NCBI RefSeq assembly: GCF_011682175.1
Contig: NZ_WHJG01000055.1
Coordinates: 1-40,776, forward strand
Source of the DNA: Massilia frigida
GTDB lineage: Bacteria; Pseudomonadota; Gammaproteobacteria; Burkholderiales; Burkholderiaceae_D
Reading direction: 5' to 3'
DNA length: 40,776 nt
This document shows, one piece after another, positions 25,603-35,048 of the stretch (the first letter of the stretch is position 1; every line of letters starts with the position of its first letter). The notes below the pieces were generated by a model, which searched no databases, was not told the origin of the DNA, and was given only the letters and a program-made list of their open reading frames with translations. The position numbers and the translations under genes were made by a program.

Positions 25603-28600
25603 ATGAAACAGATGCCACAAGATTTGCGTAAACAGACGCTCGACCTGATCAATGCGAGCCAGCCTGCCGATAGCGGCCAGGTGCCGGCCCTGATCAGCGC
25701 CTGGCTCGGTTCGCTCGACGACGAAGACCTCGCGGGCACGTCGCCGGGCAATCTGGCGCCGGTCCTGCGCGACGGCTTTACGCAAGCAGCCCGGCGCACC
25801 GCCGCCGGTTGCCAGATTGCGCAGCTGCGCTACTCCGACGGCCGCGGCGCGCAAGCGACGGCCCTGCTGGTCCTCAACGACGACATGCCTTACCTGGTCG
25901 ATTCGATCGTCATGGCGATGCGCAAGCAGCGCGTGGCCGTCAACGGCGTGATGAATTCCGTGCTGGCCGTGCGCCGTGACGCCAGCGGCACCGCCGTCGC
26001 CGTCGGCGAAGCCGGCGCACCGCTCGAATCCGTGGTCCTGTGCCTGCTGGCCGAAGACCTGGGCGCCGACGAGCTGGCCGCGCTGGTCGCCAAGCTGCAC
26101 ATGGTGGCGCGCGACGCCGCCGTGGTGCGCCGTGATTCCGTCGCGATGGGCGACCGCCTGACCGCGGTGGCCGCTGCTGCTGCCGCCAACGGCACCGAAG
26201 GCCAGGAAGCCGCTGCCTTCCTCGAATGGGCCAAGAACGAAGGCTTCGAGCCGTTCGGCTACGCCTACTACGTCGTCAAGGCCGGCGAGCGCGAACTCGA
26301 ACGCGATATCCCGAGCCGCATCGGCGTGCTGCAGGACACCTCGCACCCGGTCTATGGCACCTGCCTGGCCAATATTCCGGGCGACTTCGATACCCTCTCC
26401 AAGCGCCTCGATGCGCTGTCGATCGTCAAGGCCGACGTCGAAGGCACGCTGCACCGCGACCAGCCGCTCGACTTCATCGGCGTGCGCGACACCGACGCGC
26501 AGGGCAATATCCGTGGCGAGCATTGCTTCGTCGGCCTGTTCACCCGTGCCGCCACCGCCACCCCGCTGGCGCGCCTGCCGTTCGCGCGCGGCCGCGTGGC
26601 CAAGGTCCTGAGCCTGGCCGGCGTGCGCCAGGAAGGCTTCCGCGCCGAGAAATTCCTCGAAATCCTCGAATCGCTGCCGCGCACCGAAGCGCTGGAAGCC
26701 GATCCGGAATGGCTGTCGCAGGTATGCAGCTCGGTCGTGTCGCTGTACAAGCAGCCGCGCGCCAAGGTCTTTGCGCGCCGCGACGTCTACGCGCGCCACC
26801 TCAATGTGCTGGTCTACATGCCGCGCGAGCGTTACAGCGCCAGCGTCGCCGCCAGCCTGGCCCACGCGCTGAAAGAAAGCTCGGGCGCGACCGAGGTCCG
26901 TTCGCAAACCCTGGTGGCCGACGGCCCGCTGGCCCGCGTGTACCTGATCGCCCACGCCGCGCGCAACCCGCTCGACCTCGAAACCGATATCCAGCAGCCG
27001 CTCCTGTCGGTGCTCGACGGCTGGCACGACAAGTTCGCCGCCCTGACCGATAACGTGTTCGATGTACCGACCCGCAGCACCCTGCGCAAGCTCTGCTCGA
27101 CCCTGCCGGTCAACTATGTCAGCGCCACCGCGCCGGCGGTCGCCTTCCGCGACCTCAATGCCATCCTGCACAACGGCCACGCCGGCCGCGTGTCGGTGCG
27201 CGTGGAGTCCGACGACGCCGGCAGCGCCACCATCCGCCTGTACTCGGTGGACGGCGTGCCGTCGCTGTCGCGCATTCTGCCGGCGCTGCATAATGCCGGT
27301 GTTGCCATCGACCGCGAACAGACGTACGCGATTGCCGTTGCCGATGGCAGCCGCCATTTTGTTACCAGCCTGGCGGTCGACGCCGAAAGCGCGGCCAAGC
27401 TGGCCAAGCCGAACGTGGTGACCGTGGCGCAGGAATTGTTTGCCTCGCTGTTCAACAACGAAGCCGAAGATGGCCGCATGAACGGGCTGGTGATCGAAGG
27501 CGGCTTGCGCATGCGCGAAGTGCAGCTGATCCGCGCCTACATCAGCTACTGGCGCCAGACCGGCAGCAAATTCTCGGTGCGCTACATGGCCGACACCCTG
27601 CGCCGCCAGCCGGTGCTGGTCAAGGAACTGGTCGAAGGCTTCCGCCAGCGTTTCGATCCATCCGTGCCGGAAGAGCAGCGCCTGGCCGCGGCCGAGCGCA
27701 TCGCCGCCATCAAGACCAGCCTTGCCACCGTCAACCATGCCGACACCGAGGAAATCGTCGCCGCCCTGGTCGACCTGATCCTGGCCACCGTGCGTACCAA
27801 CTACTTCCAGAACGACCAGCAAGGTGACAAGATCATCTTCAAGTTCGACACCAGCAACCTGGCGCTGGTGCCGGAACCGCGTCCGTACCGCGAGATCTAC
27901 GTGTTCTCGCGCCGCTTCGAAGGCGTGCACCTGCGCGGCGGCCCGGTCGCCCGTGGCGGTCTGCGCTGGTCGGACCGCATGGAAGACTACCGCACCGAAG
28001 TGCTGGGCCTGGTCAAGGCGCAGATGGTGAAAAACGCGGTCATCGTGCCGGCCGGTTCCAAGGGCGGTTTTGTCTGCAAGCAGATGCCGAAGGATGCCGT
28101 GCGCGAAACCATCGCCGCTGAAGGCGAAGCAGTCTACCGCCTGTTCATTTCCAGCCTGCTGGAAGTGACCGACAACCGCGTGCGCGGCGCCATCGTGCCG
28201 CCAGCGGACACGGTACGCTACGACCAGGACGATCCGTACCTGGTGGTCGCCGCCGACAAGGGCACCGCGACTTTTTCGGACATCGCCAACAGCATCGCGG
28301 TCAAGCGCGGCTTCTGGCTGGGTGACGCGTTTGCGTCGGGCGGCTCGAATGGTTACGACCACAAGAAAATGGGCATCACCGCCAAGGGCGCGTTCGAAGC
28401 GGTCAAGCGCCACTTCTACGAAATGGACCACGACATGAACACCACCCCGATCACCATGGTCGGCGTGGGCGACATGTCGGGCGACGTGTTCGGCAACGGC
28501 GTGCTGCTGTCGCGCCAACTGAAAGTGCTGGCCGCGTTCGACCACCGCCATATTTTCCTCGACCCGACTCCGGACGTCGTTACCTCGTTCGCCGAGCGCG

Positions 28601-30300
28601 AGCGCATGTTCGCGCTGCCACGCTCGTCGTGGGAAGACTACAACAAGGACCTGATTTCGGCGGGCGGCGGCGTGTTCCCGCGCAGCGCCCGTTCGATCGA
28701 GCTGTCGCCCCAAGTGCGCGCCGCGCTCGACATCACCGAAACCGTGCTGCCGCCTGAAGAACTGATGCACCGCATCCTGCTCGCGCCAGTGGACCTGTTC
28801 TACAACGGCGGCATCGGTACCTACATCAAGGCATCGACCGAAACCCACGCACAGGTCAAGGACCGCGCCAACGACAATATCCGCGTCGACGGCAACCAGC
28901 TGCGCTGCAAGGTGGTGTCCGAAGGCGGTAACCTGGGCGCGACCCAGAACGGCCGTATCGAATTCGCCCTGGCCGGTGGCCGCATCTTCACCGATGCGAT
29001 CGACAACTCGGCCGGCGTGGATTGCTCGGACCATGAAGTGAACGTCAAGATCTGGCTCGACACGGAAGTCAATGCCGGTGAACTCTTGGCAGCGGACCGC
29101 AACCGCATCCTGAACGAGATGACCCTGGACATCGAAGACCTGGTCCTGCGCGACAACACCCTGCAAACCCACCTGCTGGTGCGCGAAGTGCAGGCCCAAG
29201 TGGACCCCGCGGTGGTCGACGGTTACGCCGCGCTGATCACCAGCCTGGAAGCGGAAGGTGCGCTTTCGCGCGAACTGGAACAGCTGCCGACCGACGCCGA
29301 ACTGCAGCGCCGCAAGACGCTGGGCGCTGGCCTGACCGCACCGGAACTTGCGGTGGTGATTGCCAACGTCAAGAACCGCTTCAAGCGCCTGCTGGCCGCG
29401 CTGCCGCTGACGGAACTGAGCTGGGCCGAGTCGGTGCTCAAGCCTTACTTCCCGGCGCAGCTGGTCGCCACCCGTAATGCGCTGGCGCACCCGCTGGCCA
29501 ATGCGATCTTGGCGACCGTGCTGGCCAATGAATCGGTCAACCGCTGCGGTCCGCTGATGATCCGCGACCTCGCTAGCGCCCACCAGGTCGACGAGACCGA
29601 CGTGGTCAAGGCCTGGGGCCAGTCGTGGTCCGCGCTGCACCTGGCGCCGATCTTCGCCGCCCTGGATGCGGATGCCTTGAGCGTGCCGCGCGCCGTCTCG
29701 GTCAAGGTCGATGCGCGCACCCGCGTGCTGTTCAAGGCGATCGTCGAAGGCGTGCTGTCGGCACCAAGCGCCACGGGCGGCATGGAAGAATTGTCACGCC
29801 TGTTCGCCCAGCCGGAAATGCTCAAGCAGCTGATGCCGGCAACTGCCGATGCCGATGCTTTCGTGTCCCTGCCTGCATCGTTCACGCATGCCTGGAAAGC
29901 GGTCGACGCGATCGAAGCGGTGGCCACCTTCCTGTTCGCGGCGGTGTCGGTCAACCGTCCGGCGGGCATGAGCCTCGCGCAATTCCTGCAAGTGGGGATG
30001 GCGCTGCGCGGCCAGGCCGGTATCGATACGCTGGAACGCGGCCTGAAGCTGTCACCGCACAGCAAATCGCAGGAGCAGTTGCGCAACTACGCGATGCAGG
30101 CACTGCGCCGCACCCAGCAACGCCTGTTGCAGCAAGTGCTGGCCCGTTCCAGCGATGGCAGCGACACCCTGGAAGCGGTTGAAGTGGTGACCAACACCAT
30201 GGGCTTGTCGGGCTACGCACCGGCGGCCGACCTGGAACAGGCGATGCTGGATGTGTGGGCCTTGTCCGAGGCGACCAATGCGGCGCCGGTGGCGGCGTAA
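25603..30300 (+). CDS. gdhB: NAD-specific glutamate dehydrogenase, large (180-kDa) type
   Basis: The protein has 1565 residues from ATG 25603 (GGAGAAG upstream), close to the roughly 1600 of the GDH-180 class. The N-terminal third holds the ACT-like regulatory regions (YLVDSIVMAMRKQRVAVNGVMNSVLAVRR; EAAAFLEWAKNEGFEPFGY). The catalytic domain includes RGGLRWSDRMEDYRTEVLGLVKAQMVKNAVIVPAGSKGG, with K810 and K820 in the glutamate-site positions. An NAD-binding part (MVGVGDMSGDVFGNGVLLSR; FYNGGIGTYIKAS) and a long C-terminal helical region follow. It deaminates glutamate to 2-oxoglutarate. Placed between astB and astE, it would consume the glutamate made by AstC and AstE. The large antisense open frame across it is an artefact of codon bias. 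Confidence 0.95.
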   Translation: MKQMPQDLRKQTLDLINASQPADSGQVPALISAWLGSLDDEDLAGTSPGNLAPVLRDGFTQAARRTAAGCQIAQLRYSDGRGAQATALLVLNDDMPYLVDSIVMAMRKQRVAVNGVMNSVLAVRRDASGTAVAVGEAGAPLESVVLCLLAEDLGADELAALVAKLHMVARDAAVVRRDSVAMGDRLTAVAAAAAANGTEGQEAAAFLEWAKNEGFEPFGYAYYVVKAGERELERDIPSRIGVLQDTSHPVYGTCLANIPGDFDTLSKRLDALSIVKADVEGTLHRDQPLDFIGVRDTDAQGNIRGEHCFVGLFTRAATATPLARLPFARGRVAKVLSLAGVRQEGFRAEKFLEILESLPRTEALEADPEWLSQVCSSVVSLYKQPRAKVFARRDVYARHLNVLVYMPRERYSASVAASLAHALKESSGATEVRSQTLVADGPLARVYLIAHAARNPLDLETDIQQPLLSVLDGWHDKFAALTDNVFDVPTRSTLRKLCSTLPVNYVSATAPAVAFRDLNAILHNGHAGRVSVRVESDDAGSATIRLYSVDGVPSLSRILPALHNAGVAIDREQTYAIAVADGSRHFVTSLAVDAESAAKLAKPNVVTVAQELFASLFNNEAEDGRMNGLVIEGGLRMREVQLIRAYISYWRQTGSKFSVRYMADTLRRQPVLVKELVEGFRQRFDPSVPEEQRLAAAERIAAIKTSLATVNHADTEEIVAALVDLILATVRTNYFQNDQQGDKIIFKFDTSNLALVPEPRPYREIYVFSRRFEGVHLRGGPVARGGLRWSDRMEDYRTEVLGLVKAQMVKNAVIVPAGSKGGFVCKQMPKDAVRETIAAEGEAVYRLFISSLLEVTDNRVRGAIVPPADTVRYDQDDPYLVVAADKGTATFSDIANSIAVKRGFWLGDAFASGGSNGYDHKKMGITAKGAFEAVKRHFYEMDHDMNTTPITMVGVGDMSGDVFGNGVLLSRQLKVLAAFDHRHIFLDPTPDVVTSFAERERMFALPRSSWEDYNKDLISAGGGVFPRSARSIELSPQVRAALDITETVLPPEELMHRILLAPVDLFYNGGIGTYIKASTETHAQVKDRANDNIRVDGNQLRCKVVSEGGNLGATQNGRIEFALAGGRIFTDAIDNSAGVDCSDHEVNVKIWLDTEVNAGELLAADRNRILNEMTLDIEDLVLRDNTLQTHLLVREVQAQVDPAVVDGYAALITSLEAEGALSRELEQLPTDAELQRRKTLGAGLTAPELAVVIANVKNRFKRLLAALPLTELSWAESVLKPYFPAQLVATRNALAHPLANAILATVLANESVNRCGPLMIRDLASAHQVDETDVVKAWGQSWSALHLAPIFAALDADALSVPRAVSVKVDARTRVLFKAIVEGVLSAPSATGGMEELSRLFAQPEMLKQLMPATADADAFVSLPASFTHAWKAVDAIEAVATFLFAAVSVNRPAGMSLAQFLQVGMALRGQAGIDTLERGLKLSPHSKSQEQLRNYAMQALRRTQQRLLQQVLARSSDGSDTLEAVEVVTNTMGLSGYAPAADLEQAMLDVWALSEATNAAPVAA

Positions 30301-31323
30301 ATGACCGCTTACGTTCCACCAACGGCAACGGAAGGGGGCGCGCAAGCGCTTCCTGCCTCCGTGCGGGCGCTGGCCGGCGCCGATTTCGGCGTGCTGGCCA
30401 AGCGCTTCCTTGATGCCGGTTTCAGCGTGCTGCAGCCGGCGCCCGGCATCGTGACGATCAAGTCCGGCAAGGCACCCGCCTGCGCCAGCGTGATCGTGTC
30501 GGTCGGCGTGCATGGCGATGAAACCGGTCCGATCGAAGTGCTGGCGTATGTGCTCGATGCGCTGTCGCAGGGACCGGACGCGCTGGCGGTGGACTTGATG
30601 GTCTGCGTCGGCAATATCGACGCCATCGCCGCCGGCAAGCGCTTCATCGATGCGGACCTGAACCGGATGTTCCGTCCTGTTCGCGGCTCGCTCGCCAGCG
30701 CGGCGGAAGCGGCCCGCGCAGACACCATGATCGCCGCCACGGTGGCGTTCTTCGACGGTGCCGGGCCGGATCGCTGGCACCTTGACCTGCATACGGCGAT
30801 CCGGCCGTCGGTGTACCCGACGTTCGCGATCGTGCCGGACCTGATCGCGGAAGAGGGCAAGTGTGCGCTGATCGCCTGGCTGGGCCAGGCCGCCATCGGC
30901 GCCATTGTCATGAATCCGCAGTCGGCCGGAACGTACAGCTACTACTCGGCCGAATTTCACGGCGCGGCGGCAAGCACCGTGGAACTGGGCCGGGTCGGTA
31001 CCCTGGGGCAGAACGATCTGAGCCTGTTCGCCGACGTCGGCACCGCGCTCGACGACCTGCTGCGCGGCGCCAAGCCGGCCGGGCCGAAAGTCGAACCGCA
31101 CGTGTTCGATGTGGCGCAAGAGATCATCAAGCATAGCGACGCTTTCACGATGGCGTTCGACCGCGGCACGCAGAACTTCACCGCGCTCGGGCAGGGGCAG
31201 GTGATCGCCACCGATGGCGACATCGTGTACGCCGTCAAACATCCGGAGGAGCTGGTAGTATTCCCGAACCCGGATGTGCGCGTCGGTCTGCGCGCCGGAT
31301 TAATGGTGGTGCGGACGCGTTAG
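30301..31323 (+). CDS. astE: succinylglutamate desuccinylase
   Basis: The protein has 340 residues, starting at ATG 30301 directly after the dehydrogenase TAA, so it is translationally coupled. It is an M14-like zinc hydrolase (AstE/AspA family): zinc ligands H71 and E74 in VGVHGDETGP, H164 in WHLDLHTAIR, the substrate Arg-Asn segment DADLNRMFRP near 118-127, and the catalytic Glu in STVELGRVG (E227). It releases succinate and glutamate from succinylglutamate, the last AST step. Position at the end of the operon matches Pseudomonas. No clear terminator follows, and the next gene is 50 bases away in the same direction. Confidence 0.94.
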   Translation: MTAYVPPTATEGGAQALPASVRALAGADFGVLAKRFLDAGFSVLQPAPGIVTIKSGKAPACASVIVSVGVHGDETGPIEVLAYVLDALSQGPDALAVDLMVCVGNIDAIAAGKRFIDADLNRMFRPVRGSLASAAEAARADTMIAATVAFFDGAGPDRWHLDLHTAIRPSVYPTFAIVPDLIAEEGKCALIAWLGQAAIGAIVMNPQSAGTYSYYSAEFHGAAASTVELGRVGTLGQNDLSLFADVGTALDDLLRGAKPAGPKVEPHVFDVAQEIIKHSDAFTMAFDRGTQNFTALGQGQVIATDGDIVYAVKHPEELVVFPNPDVRVGLRAGLMVVRTR

Positions 31324-31373
31324 CCGGCCTGGCTTGCCCCGTATCGTTTTTCGGATGATTCACAGGGCAGTCC

Positions 31374-32486
31374 ATGAGTACCTTGTTCACACCTTTCAGT
31401 ATGGGTCCGCTCACGCTGGCCAACCGCATCGCGATCGCGCCGATGTGCCAGTATTCCGCCGACGAAGGCATGGCCAGCGACTGGCACATGATCCATCTGG
31501 GCCACCTGGCATTGTCCGGGGCGGCCCTGCTGTTCCTGGAGGCGACCGCCGTGTCGCCCGAAGGACGCATTTCTCCCAAAGATCTTGGCATCTGGTCGGA
31601 CGACCATGCCGCCGCGCTGGCGCCCATCGTGGCCGCCATGCGCCGCTACGCGCCGATCCGCCTGGCGATCCAGCTCGCGCATGCGGGGCGCAAGGCATCC
31701 TCCATGGTGCCATGGGAAGGCGGCGCGAATATCGCCATCGGCGATGGTGGCTGGCAGACGGTGGCGCCGTCGCCGCTGCCGCACGCGGACGGCGAGACGG
31801 TGCCGCTCTCACTCGACGACGACGGCCTGGCGCGCGTGCGCGACGCGTTTGTCGCGGCGGCGCAGCGCAGTCATGCACTGGGCCTGGACGCGATCGAACT
31901 GCATGGGGCGCACGGCTATCTGCTGCATCAGTTTTTGTCGCCGCTGTCGAACCAGCGTGATGACCAGTACGGCGGGGCGCTGGAAAACCGGATGCGCTTT
32001 CCGCTGGAAGTGTTCGCGGCGGTGCGCGCGGCGGTGCCGGCGACGATGGCGGTGGGCGTGCGCATCTCGGCCACCGACTGGGTCGACGGCGGCTGGGACC
32101 TGGAACAGAGCGTGCGTTTTTCGCAGGAGCTCAGCGCGGCCGGCGCCGACTTCATTCACGTGTCGAGCGGAGGCATTTCGCCGCTGCAGAAAATTCCGGT
32201 GGGGCCGTCGTATCAGATCGGTTTTGCGGCGCGCATCCGCGAGGAGACCGGCGTGCCGACCATCGGCGTGGGCATGATCACCGAGGCCCAGCAGGCCGAA
32301 GACATCGTCGCGCGCGGCGACGCCGACGTGGTGGCGCTGGCGCGCGCGATGCTGTTCGATCCGCGCTGGCCATGGCATGCGGCGGCGCAGCTGGGCGCGC
32401 AGGTGGACGCGCCGCCGCAGTACTGGCGCTCGCAGCCGCGCGAGCACAAGGACTTGTTCGGCCCGACCACGCTGGGCCAGCGCTAG
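31374..32486 (+). CDS. xenA: old-yellow-enzyme family ene-reductase, XenA/YqjM-like
   Basis: The protein has 370 residues from ATG 31374. It is an FMN TIM barrel of the thermophilic-like OYE class. APMCQYSADEGMASDWH carries the redox-tuning Cys at residue 25, the position seen in Pseudomonas XenA. IQLAHAGRKAS, ELHGAHGYLLHQFLSPLSNQRDDQYGG and a C-terminal Trp (QYWRSQ) complete the class pattern. It reduces activated C=C bonds of enones, nitro compounds or similar electrophiles with NADPH or NADH. It could be read through from astE, but no functional link is evident. It faces the PEP-CTERM gene tail to tail with 32 bases between. Confidence 0.88.
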   Translation: MSTLFTPFSMGPLTLANRIAIAPMCQYSADEGMASDWHMIHLGHLALSGAALLFLEATAVSPEGRISPKDLGIWSDDHAAALAPIVAAMRRYAPIRLAIQLAHAGRKASSMVPWEGGANIAIGDGGWQTVAPSPLPHADGETVPLSLDDDGLARVRDAFVAAAQRSHALGLDAIELHGAHGYLLHQFLSPLSNQRDDQYGGALENRMRFPLEVFAAVRAAVPATMAVGVRISATDWVDGGWDLEQSVRFSQELSAAGADFIHVSSGGISPLQKIPVGPSYQIGFAARIREETGVPTIGVGMITEAQQAEDIVARGDADVVALARAMLFDPRWPWHAAAQLGAQVDAPPQYWRSQPREHKDLFGPTTLGQR

Positions 32487-32518
32487 GCTGGCTGGCGGGA
32501 CCCGTCAGCGCTCGCCCG

Positions 32519-33316
32519 TCAGGCCTGCGCGCGGCGGCGCTGGCGGCGTGCCATGGCGCCGACCATCAGCGCGCCCAGGCCGAACATGGCGTAGGCAGCC
32601 GGTTCCGGCACCGGGGACGGCGCTTGGTAGGCTGCGGTGGTGAGCACGGTCATGAGCAAGTGCGTCGACATGTCTTGATCGCTATTATTGTAGACGGTTA
32701 ATGAAAACGGTTGGGTACGAACGCCGCTATCGCCGGACGTCCCGAAGCCTTGCATCATGCCGAACCCCGCAATGGCGGGTTCGCGGCCGGAGAAGGACAG
32801 AAACGTGGACGCTTGGCCTGTAAAGGTTCCGGCGCCATACTGTCTGGCGTCACTGATCGACAGCGTGCTGTATCCCGTAAAAACAAGCTGCGTGTGCGCA
32901 GTGATCCGCACGTCCATCGTTTGCAGAACGTAGCCGTAAGCGCTCGTGCCGGCGTCCAGCACTTCAATCCGTGAGCCTAGTTCGCCCGCCTGCGCCGCGC
33001 TGCTGGCCGCGGTCGATGTGGCGTGGGTTACGGTGGCGGTTATCGGCTCGAATTCGCCGTGTTTCGCGTACAATTCTTTCCCCACGGATATGGCAGGGGT
33101 AATGATGTCGGAGCGCGCCCTGGAGAAGATCGGCATCAGCGTATAAGCTGCGCTGTAGTCGTCATTGGGCGTCAGGTCGATCACGGTGAATGCAGGTTTG
33201 CTGATCGAGGCCTCGACGCTGATGCCGGGCGCAGCTTGCGCGGCGTGGCCAGCCAGCGCCAGGGAAAAACCGAGCAGGGCGCCGGTTATACTGGCCAGGC
33301 GGTATGTCTTTGTCAT
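32519..33316 (-). CDS. PEP-CTERM sorting-domain protein (paralogue 1)
   Basis: The protein has 265 residues from ATG 33316 (AAGAAAG upstream on that strand); the frame is open further but without support. It has a signal peptide (about 1-29, LLGFSLALAGHAAQAA), a beta-rich secreted body, and a C-terminal VPEPAAYAMFGLGALMVGA helix followed by RRQRRRAQA. This is the PEP-CTERM signal cut by exosortase. Such proteins go to the envelope or the exopolysaccharide matrix. The function of the body is unknown. A paralogue lies 0.7 kb upstream on the same strand, sharing APGI.VEASISK-like and VIDLTP segments and the C-terminal signal. Confidence 0.87.
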   Translation of the reverse strand: MTKTYRLASITGALLGFSLALAGHAAQAAPGISVEASISKPAFTVIDLTPNDDYSAAYTLMPIFSRARSDIITPAISVGKELYAKHGEFEPITATVTHATSTAASSAAQAGELGSRIEVLDAGTSAYGYVLQTMDVRITAHTQLVFTGYSTLSISDARQYGAGTFTGQASTFLSFSGREPAIAGFGMMQGFGTSGDSGVRTQPFSLTVYNNSDQDMSTHLLMTVLTTAAYQAPSPVPEPAAYAMFGLGALMVGAMARRQRRRAQA

Positions 33317-33487
33317 CAATTTCTTTCTTGTAGGGATAAGGGCTGTCACGCGGCAAGGTTTTGCGCGAAGCGGCTTATCATAAATTCTACATTGCAAAAT
33401 TGATAGCTATTTTTTGCAAGCCTGCTGCCCGCGCAGCGTCAGCCTGGGCAGGGCGGTACGTATCCTTGCGCATGCGGTGAAGGCGTG

Positions 33488-34000
33488 TCACCGGTGTGCT
33501 TCGGATGGCTGAGGGGGGCGGCGTGGCGGCGTGCGGATCTCTGCAAACCGTCTACCGTTGAACTGGTAGTAGTGGGTTCCGCCGCCTTGTTCGTTACGGG
33601 CCCCGTGCACGATGAGCAGCCGGCTGTCGAGTTTGTATTCCAGATGGTCTTCGACGTCCGCATCCCAGCAGCACACGGTGAAGGGCAGCCAGGTGACCGC
33701 CCCCGTCTTGGCATCGATGGCGGCCGACATCGTGCACGATGCGCCGCAGCCCCAGGTGGCCAGCACATAGCGGCCGGCAAAGTCCGGCTTTTGCGTGGCG
33801 GCGCTACGCAGGCGGGTCGCGTAGTTGCGGCTGTGCGGGTCCGCCAGCACCGGTCTGGCGCCAGCGCCTTGATAGATGGCGGCCACCGGATAATCCTCGA
33901 AGCGCGGCGCCGCGCCGGCAAGCGCGGGCAGGGCGGCGACAAGCGCACCGAGGGCCGCATGCGCGCGCCGGCCCCATCGAGGTGAGGTGTGGGTCGACAT
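33488..34000 (-). CDS. hypothetical secreted protein
   Basis: The protein has 170 residues from ATG 34000, with AGG a short way upstream; a GTG three codons earlier is possible. It has an N-terminal signal peptide (RRAHAALGALVAALPALAGAA). The mature part has ATQKPDFAGRYVLATWGCGASCTMSAAIDAKTGAVTWLPF, a cysteine-containing pattern found in small periplasmic proteins of unknown function in proteobacteria. FTVCCWDAD adds two more Cys, so disulphides are likely. It lies between the two PEP-CTERM paralogues on the same strand but is not related to them in sequence. Confidence 0.75.
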   Translation of the reverse strand: MSTHTSPRWGRRAHAALGALVAALPALAGAAPRFEDYPVAAIYQGAGARPVLADPHSRNYATRLRSAATQKPDFAGRYVLATWGCGASCTMSAAIDAKTGAVTWLPFTVCCWDADVEDHLEYKLDSRLLIVHGARNEQGGGTHYYQFNGRRFAEIRTPPRRPPQPSEAHR

Positions 34001-34027
34001 GCCGTGCACCTGCCCGTTGAGGATGGA

Positions 34028-34819
34028 TTACGCCGCGCGTTGCCGGCGGCGCTGGCGGCGCGCCATCGCTCCCACCATCAGGGTGCCCAGGCCGAACATG
34101 GCATAGGTGGCCGGCTCCGGCACGGGGGCCGCCGCGATGAAGGTGGCGCGCGTCAGTATATTCAAGGTCACGGAGGTATATTTCTCCGTGTCGGTATTGT
34201 TGTAGAACGACAGGTAGAAGCCTTCGCCGCGCACGCCACTGTCGGTGTGGCCCATCGCGTCTTGCATCATGCCGTTTGCCCAGACCTGGTCGCCGAAGGT
34301 CACCGTGGCGACAGCGTTGCCAAAAAAGGCAGCGCCGCCGTACTGTGCGGCATCGCTCATCGATACCTCGCCGTAGCCCGTGTAGATCAGTTGCGTGCGC
34401 GGGGCGACCGTCAGGCTCATGATTTGCCGGACATCCCCATTCGCGTAACCGCGCGTGCCGACGCTGTCATCCAGGCGGACGTCGGTACGGGTCTCGCCGA
34501 ATTTGTCCGCGCTGCTCACAGCGGTAGAGCCGGCGTAACTGGTCGTTACCGCGATGGGTTCCAGGCGGCTTTGCGCATCGTTTCTCTGCGTCCATGGCGC
34601 TGCGGGAGCATCGATGCCCGACATCACACTGGAGCTGGCGCTGGAGATGGTGTAGCCGGCCGCCGCGCCATCGCCGGGCGTGAGGTCGATAACGTGCAGT
34701 GTGGACTGGCTGACCGAGGCGCCGACGTGAATGCCGGGCGCGGCCAGGGCGCTGTGGTTCGCCAGCGCCAGGGAAAGGCCGAGAAGGGCGGCGTTTGCCA
34801 GGCGATATTGTCGTTTCAT
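34028..34819 (-). CDS. PEP-CTERM sorting-domain protein (paralogue 2)
   Basis: The protein has 263 residues from ATG 34819. It has a signal peptide (ANAALLGLSLALANHSALAAP), then VGASVSQSTLHVIDLTPGDGAAAGYTISS, matching the start of paralogue 1. A beta-rich body contains TQLIYTGYGEVSMSDAAQYGGAAFFG (paralogue 1: TQLVFTGYSTLSISDARQYGAGTFTG). It ends with VPEPATYAMFGLGTLMVGAMARRQRRR. It is exported and sorted by an exosortase encoded elsewhere. The two paralogues share an upstream sequence block (about 33370-33415 and 34869-34915), suggesting common control. The binding or structural role of the body is unknown. Confidence 0.87.
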   Translation of the reverse strand: MKRQYRLANAALLGLSLALANHSALAAPGIHVGASVSQSTLHVIDLTPGDGAAAGYTISSASSSVMSGIDAPAAPWTQRNDAQSRLEPIAVTTSYAGSTAVSSADKFGETRTDVRLDDSVGTRGYANGDVRQIMSLTVAPRTQLIYTGYGEVSMSDAAQYGGAAFFGNAVATVTFGDQVWANGMMQDAMGHTDSGVRGEGFYLSFYNNTDTEKYTSVTLNILTRATFIAAAPVPEPATYAMFGLGTLMVGAMARRQRRRQRAA

Positions 34820-35048
34820 TCATTTCTTTCGTAAGGGGGTGTGTGCAAGCAGGCAACTTTGCTGCGGATGGTGTTATCATAATTCCCATATTGCACAAGG
34901 AACAGTAGATTTTTGTAACTGCCTCGCGCTCGTGCCGGCTTGCCACGCAGGGTCGGGCAAGACCGGGCCGGCCGCGCAGCGCTGGCTGCGCGCTATCTCA
35001 TATCGCAAAAAAGACAGTGATTCTTGCCGGCCGCCCCCGTGTGCCGGC

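Noticed and set aside
25306-29640. A 1444-codon open frame on the minus strand opposite the glutamate dehydrogenase.
   Set aside because: It is antisense to a clearly recognised enzyme, has low-complexity His/Arg/Gly/Gln-rich sequence, and results from GC-rich codon bias.
35012-35040. GCCGGC...GCCGGC hairpin downstream of hmp as an intrinsic terminator.
   Set aside because: The arms are self-palindromic, and the T-run lies too far from the stem.
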